64,000 nucleotides of DNA from Coffea arabica (taxonomy: Eukaryota; Streptophyta; Magnoliopsida; Gentianales; Rubiaceae). The stretch is from the NCBI RefSeq assembly GCF_036785885.1, contig NC_092317.1, positions 2,606,501 through 2,670,500 of the forward strand, read 5' to 3'. The notes under the pieces were generated by a model, which did not search any database, was not told the DNA's origin, and was given only the letters and a program-made list of their open reading frames with translations. Shown here piece by piece: positions 62,585-64,000 of the stretch; the first letter of the stretch is position 1, and the number at the start of each line of letters is the position of its first letter. Made by a program: the position numbers and the translations under genes.

Positions 62585-62934
62585 CAATTTCCCAGATAGT
62601 TAGACAGAATAACCGCCCAATGACCAGAATGTTGAAAGGATAGACGCCGGCTGGGTGGTTTGGTTTGAACTTTGAAGTTACGGGAAAAGAGGGGGTGGGT
62701 TTTCTGCAAGAAAGCAGTTGTTGTTGGTATTCGTTTCGGTGCCATCTCTGCCTTTTTATAGTGGCTAAGGTGAACTGAAATGGGACACAAATTTGCATGA
62801 GCTTGCGTCCTTTTTACCTTCTTGCTCCTTTCGGGGGTTAAAGTCTTGGCTCTCGTGTTAAATTACATTTTACGGTGCTTTTTTTTTTTGGGGAGGGGGG
62901 ATTTGGATGTGGTGATGGACTACGTTGAAGGGAA
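62585..62934. other. SULTR3;4 leader and promoter
   Basis: The 5' flank of the minus-strand transporter gene. On the minus strand an AT-rich stretch (complement of CTTTTTATAG, about 62752-62761) may be its TATA region. A T run and a GGGGAGGGGGG stretch lie near 62879-62900. Confidence 0.4.
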
Positions 62935-63150
62935 AATTTATTAGCAATCAATCCTTGGGCTGTAGGTGAGGGTTCGAACCTCACCTGCAGCGAAAAAAAT
63001 TTAAGGGTTGTGCCATAGCACTCCTTTGGTCTAGTTGGGTCTGTATACCCGCTAGTCCCTACTACAGCCTCCTTAGACTTCTCCTCCCCTAGATTAGGAT
63101 AGAGTAGGTTAAACAAATGTATCGTTGCTGACAAAAAAAAAAAAAAAAAA
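62935..63150 (+). mobile_element. tRNA-derived SINE, second copy
   Basis: A tRNA-like head with TAGCAATCAATCC (weak A box) at about 62942-62954 and a good B box, GGTTCGAACC, at 62971-62980 is followed by about 150 bp of body. It ends in GTTGCTGAC and an A tail of about 18 nt (63133-63150). The ending resembles GTTGTTGACC plus A tail of the SINE at 5972-6165, which suggests one family or a shared 3' end. The element lies just upstream of SULTR3;4. Confidence 0.7.
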
Positions 63151-63347
63151 TCCTCCTTTTATAAGCACTAGCTATCGAAGCACGCTTGATGCGTGTGCAA
63201 CTTGTCAAAAAATATTTGTAATTGAAAGAATCACAAAAATAATGCAAATGAATAATATTATTTTTATATAATATGTGATAAAAAGTGTATTATATAAAAA
63301 TATGTACAATTAAAAGTAAAAAAAAAAAACTTGGTAAGGAAGAACGT

Positions 63348-63465
63348 GAGAATTGGAGAAAGGTAATTTTGATTGAACAGGATTTGTATGTCTATTGATA
63401 ACAGAGGAGAATTGGGGAGAGGTAGTTTTGATTGAGTAAGATTTATGTGTCAATTGATAATAGAG
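63348..63465. repeat. Two-copy tandem repeat, 59-bp unit
   Basis: The unit starting GAGAATTGGAGAAAGGTAAT at 63348 recurs at 63407 as GAGAATTGGGGAGAGGTAGT. Both end in CAATTGATAA or CTATTGATAA with AGA. Further decayed ATAATAGAGATAAG words continue to about 63545, so the array may once have been longer. Confidence 0.8.
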
Positions 63466-63755
63466 ATAAGGGTTGCTAGATTAATGGATTATAGAAATGG
63501 ATAATAGAGATAAGAGTTAGTAAATAATATAGATAAGGGTAAATTTGAAAGCAAACAAAGCTAACGCCAAGTTAACTACCTACACAAGTTTTATTATGGT
63601 AAAGATGAGAAACGAATGGGGTACTTGAGACTTTTAATAAATACCAATAACATTTCCCCGTTGAAGAGGTACGAGAAGTCCAAAGTGTTCAAAATAAAAT
63701 TAAAAAATACTCTACTATAACTTTTTTCAATGACCTACTCGGCCCCCCTTAATTA

Positions 63756-64000
63756 CTAGTTTTTCTGTTCGTGATTAAAGGACGAGAATAGAAGTAGTAT
63801 TACAAGTTGACCCATTAAATCGTCATCAATCTTGGTAACCTCAATTCGGTGGCCTGCAGTTTTCCTCATAGCAACTGGTTTATAAATTAGGAAATGCACT
63901 GCAAATCCTGTAGTAAACACTGGAATGCAAGTCCTGATATGGTAATTATGAGCGTAAAGAATACGAACTGGAAGCGACAGCATGAAATCATGGTAGGACC
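63756..64000 (-). other. Unidentified open frame running off the right edge
   Basis: On the minus strand a frame is open from the window edge (SYHDFMLSLPVRILYAHNYH) to a stop at about 63756. It reads like protein sequence, with a hydrophobic PVFTTGFAVHFLIY stretch and KTAGHRIEVTKIDDDLMGQ. It could be the last exon of a gene lying to the right, part of an old element, or chance. I do not recognise it. Confidence 0.25.

Noticed and set aside
1-64000. CRISPR arrays, riboswitches, bacterial operons or organelle-derived inserts
   Set aside because: None was seen; the tandem repeats present are two-copy and have no spacer pattern, and all genes are nuclear eukaryotic.

Overview
The window is nuclear DNA from a flowering plant. 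It carries large, AT-rich, GT-AG-spliced genes with clear plant orthologues, plus a tRNA gene, two SINEs, MITE-like elements and one Ty1/copia remnant. Gene content fits a eudicot; an asterid is my guess, not something the sequence proves. No bacterial, organellar or viral block was seen, and no operon-like or previously undescribed multi-gene system could be supported. The gene models were built by hand from splice sites, reading phase and recalled family sequences; no alignment was run.

Layout. 1-4.6 kb: an NHL/LEA-14-like membrane protein gene (+) at the left edge. 4.67-5.02 kb: a small single-exon plant protein (+). 5.97-6.17 kb: a tRNA-derived SINE. 8.0-9.8 kb: a candidate GET2 receptor for tail-anchored proteins (-). 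10.8-11.7 kb: an OVATE family protein (+). 12.3-22.6 kb: the helicase RTEL1 in 23 exons (-), with telo-box, E2F and site II motifs just upstream. 22.6-26.7 kb: a repeat-rich spacer with a terminal-inverted-repeat MITE, two foldback elements with pyrimidine and purine arms, and a 0.5-kb direct tandem duplication between them. 28.0-31.8 kb: an Hsp110-class HSP70 (+). 33.3-35.4 kb: a P-class PPR protein (+). 37.1-38.2 kb: a trihelix transcription factor (-). 38.2-44.0 kb: a gene-poor spacer with an unclassified GC-rich segment. 44.0-45.5 kb: an FCS-like zinc finger protein (+). 46.7-51.5 kb: MFP1 (+). 51.95-52.03 kb: tRNA-Arg(TCG) (-). 53.0-56.2 kb: SYS1 (+), whose last coding exon is 8 nt and whose second intron holds a copia remnant. 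57.9-62.6 kb: the transporter SULTR3;4 (-). 62.9-63.15 kb: a second SINE. 63.2-64.0 kb: short tandem repeats and an unidentified open frame at the edge.

The genes are ordinary housekeeping or regulatory genes with independent functions: genome stability, protein targeting and folding, organelle RNA processing, transcription, Golgi trafficking, thylakoid structure and anion transport. Neighbours are divergent, convergent or tandem in no meaningful pattern. The most interesting points are the RTEL1 upstream motifs, the SYS1 micro-exon, the duplication that copied one end of a foldback element, and the GET2 candidate.
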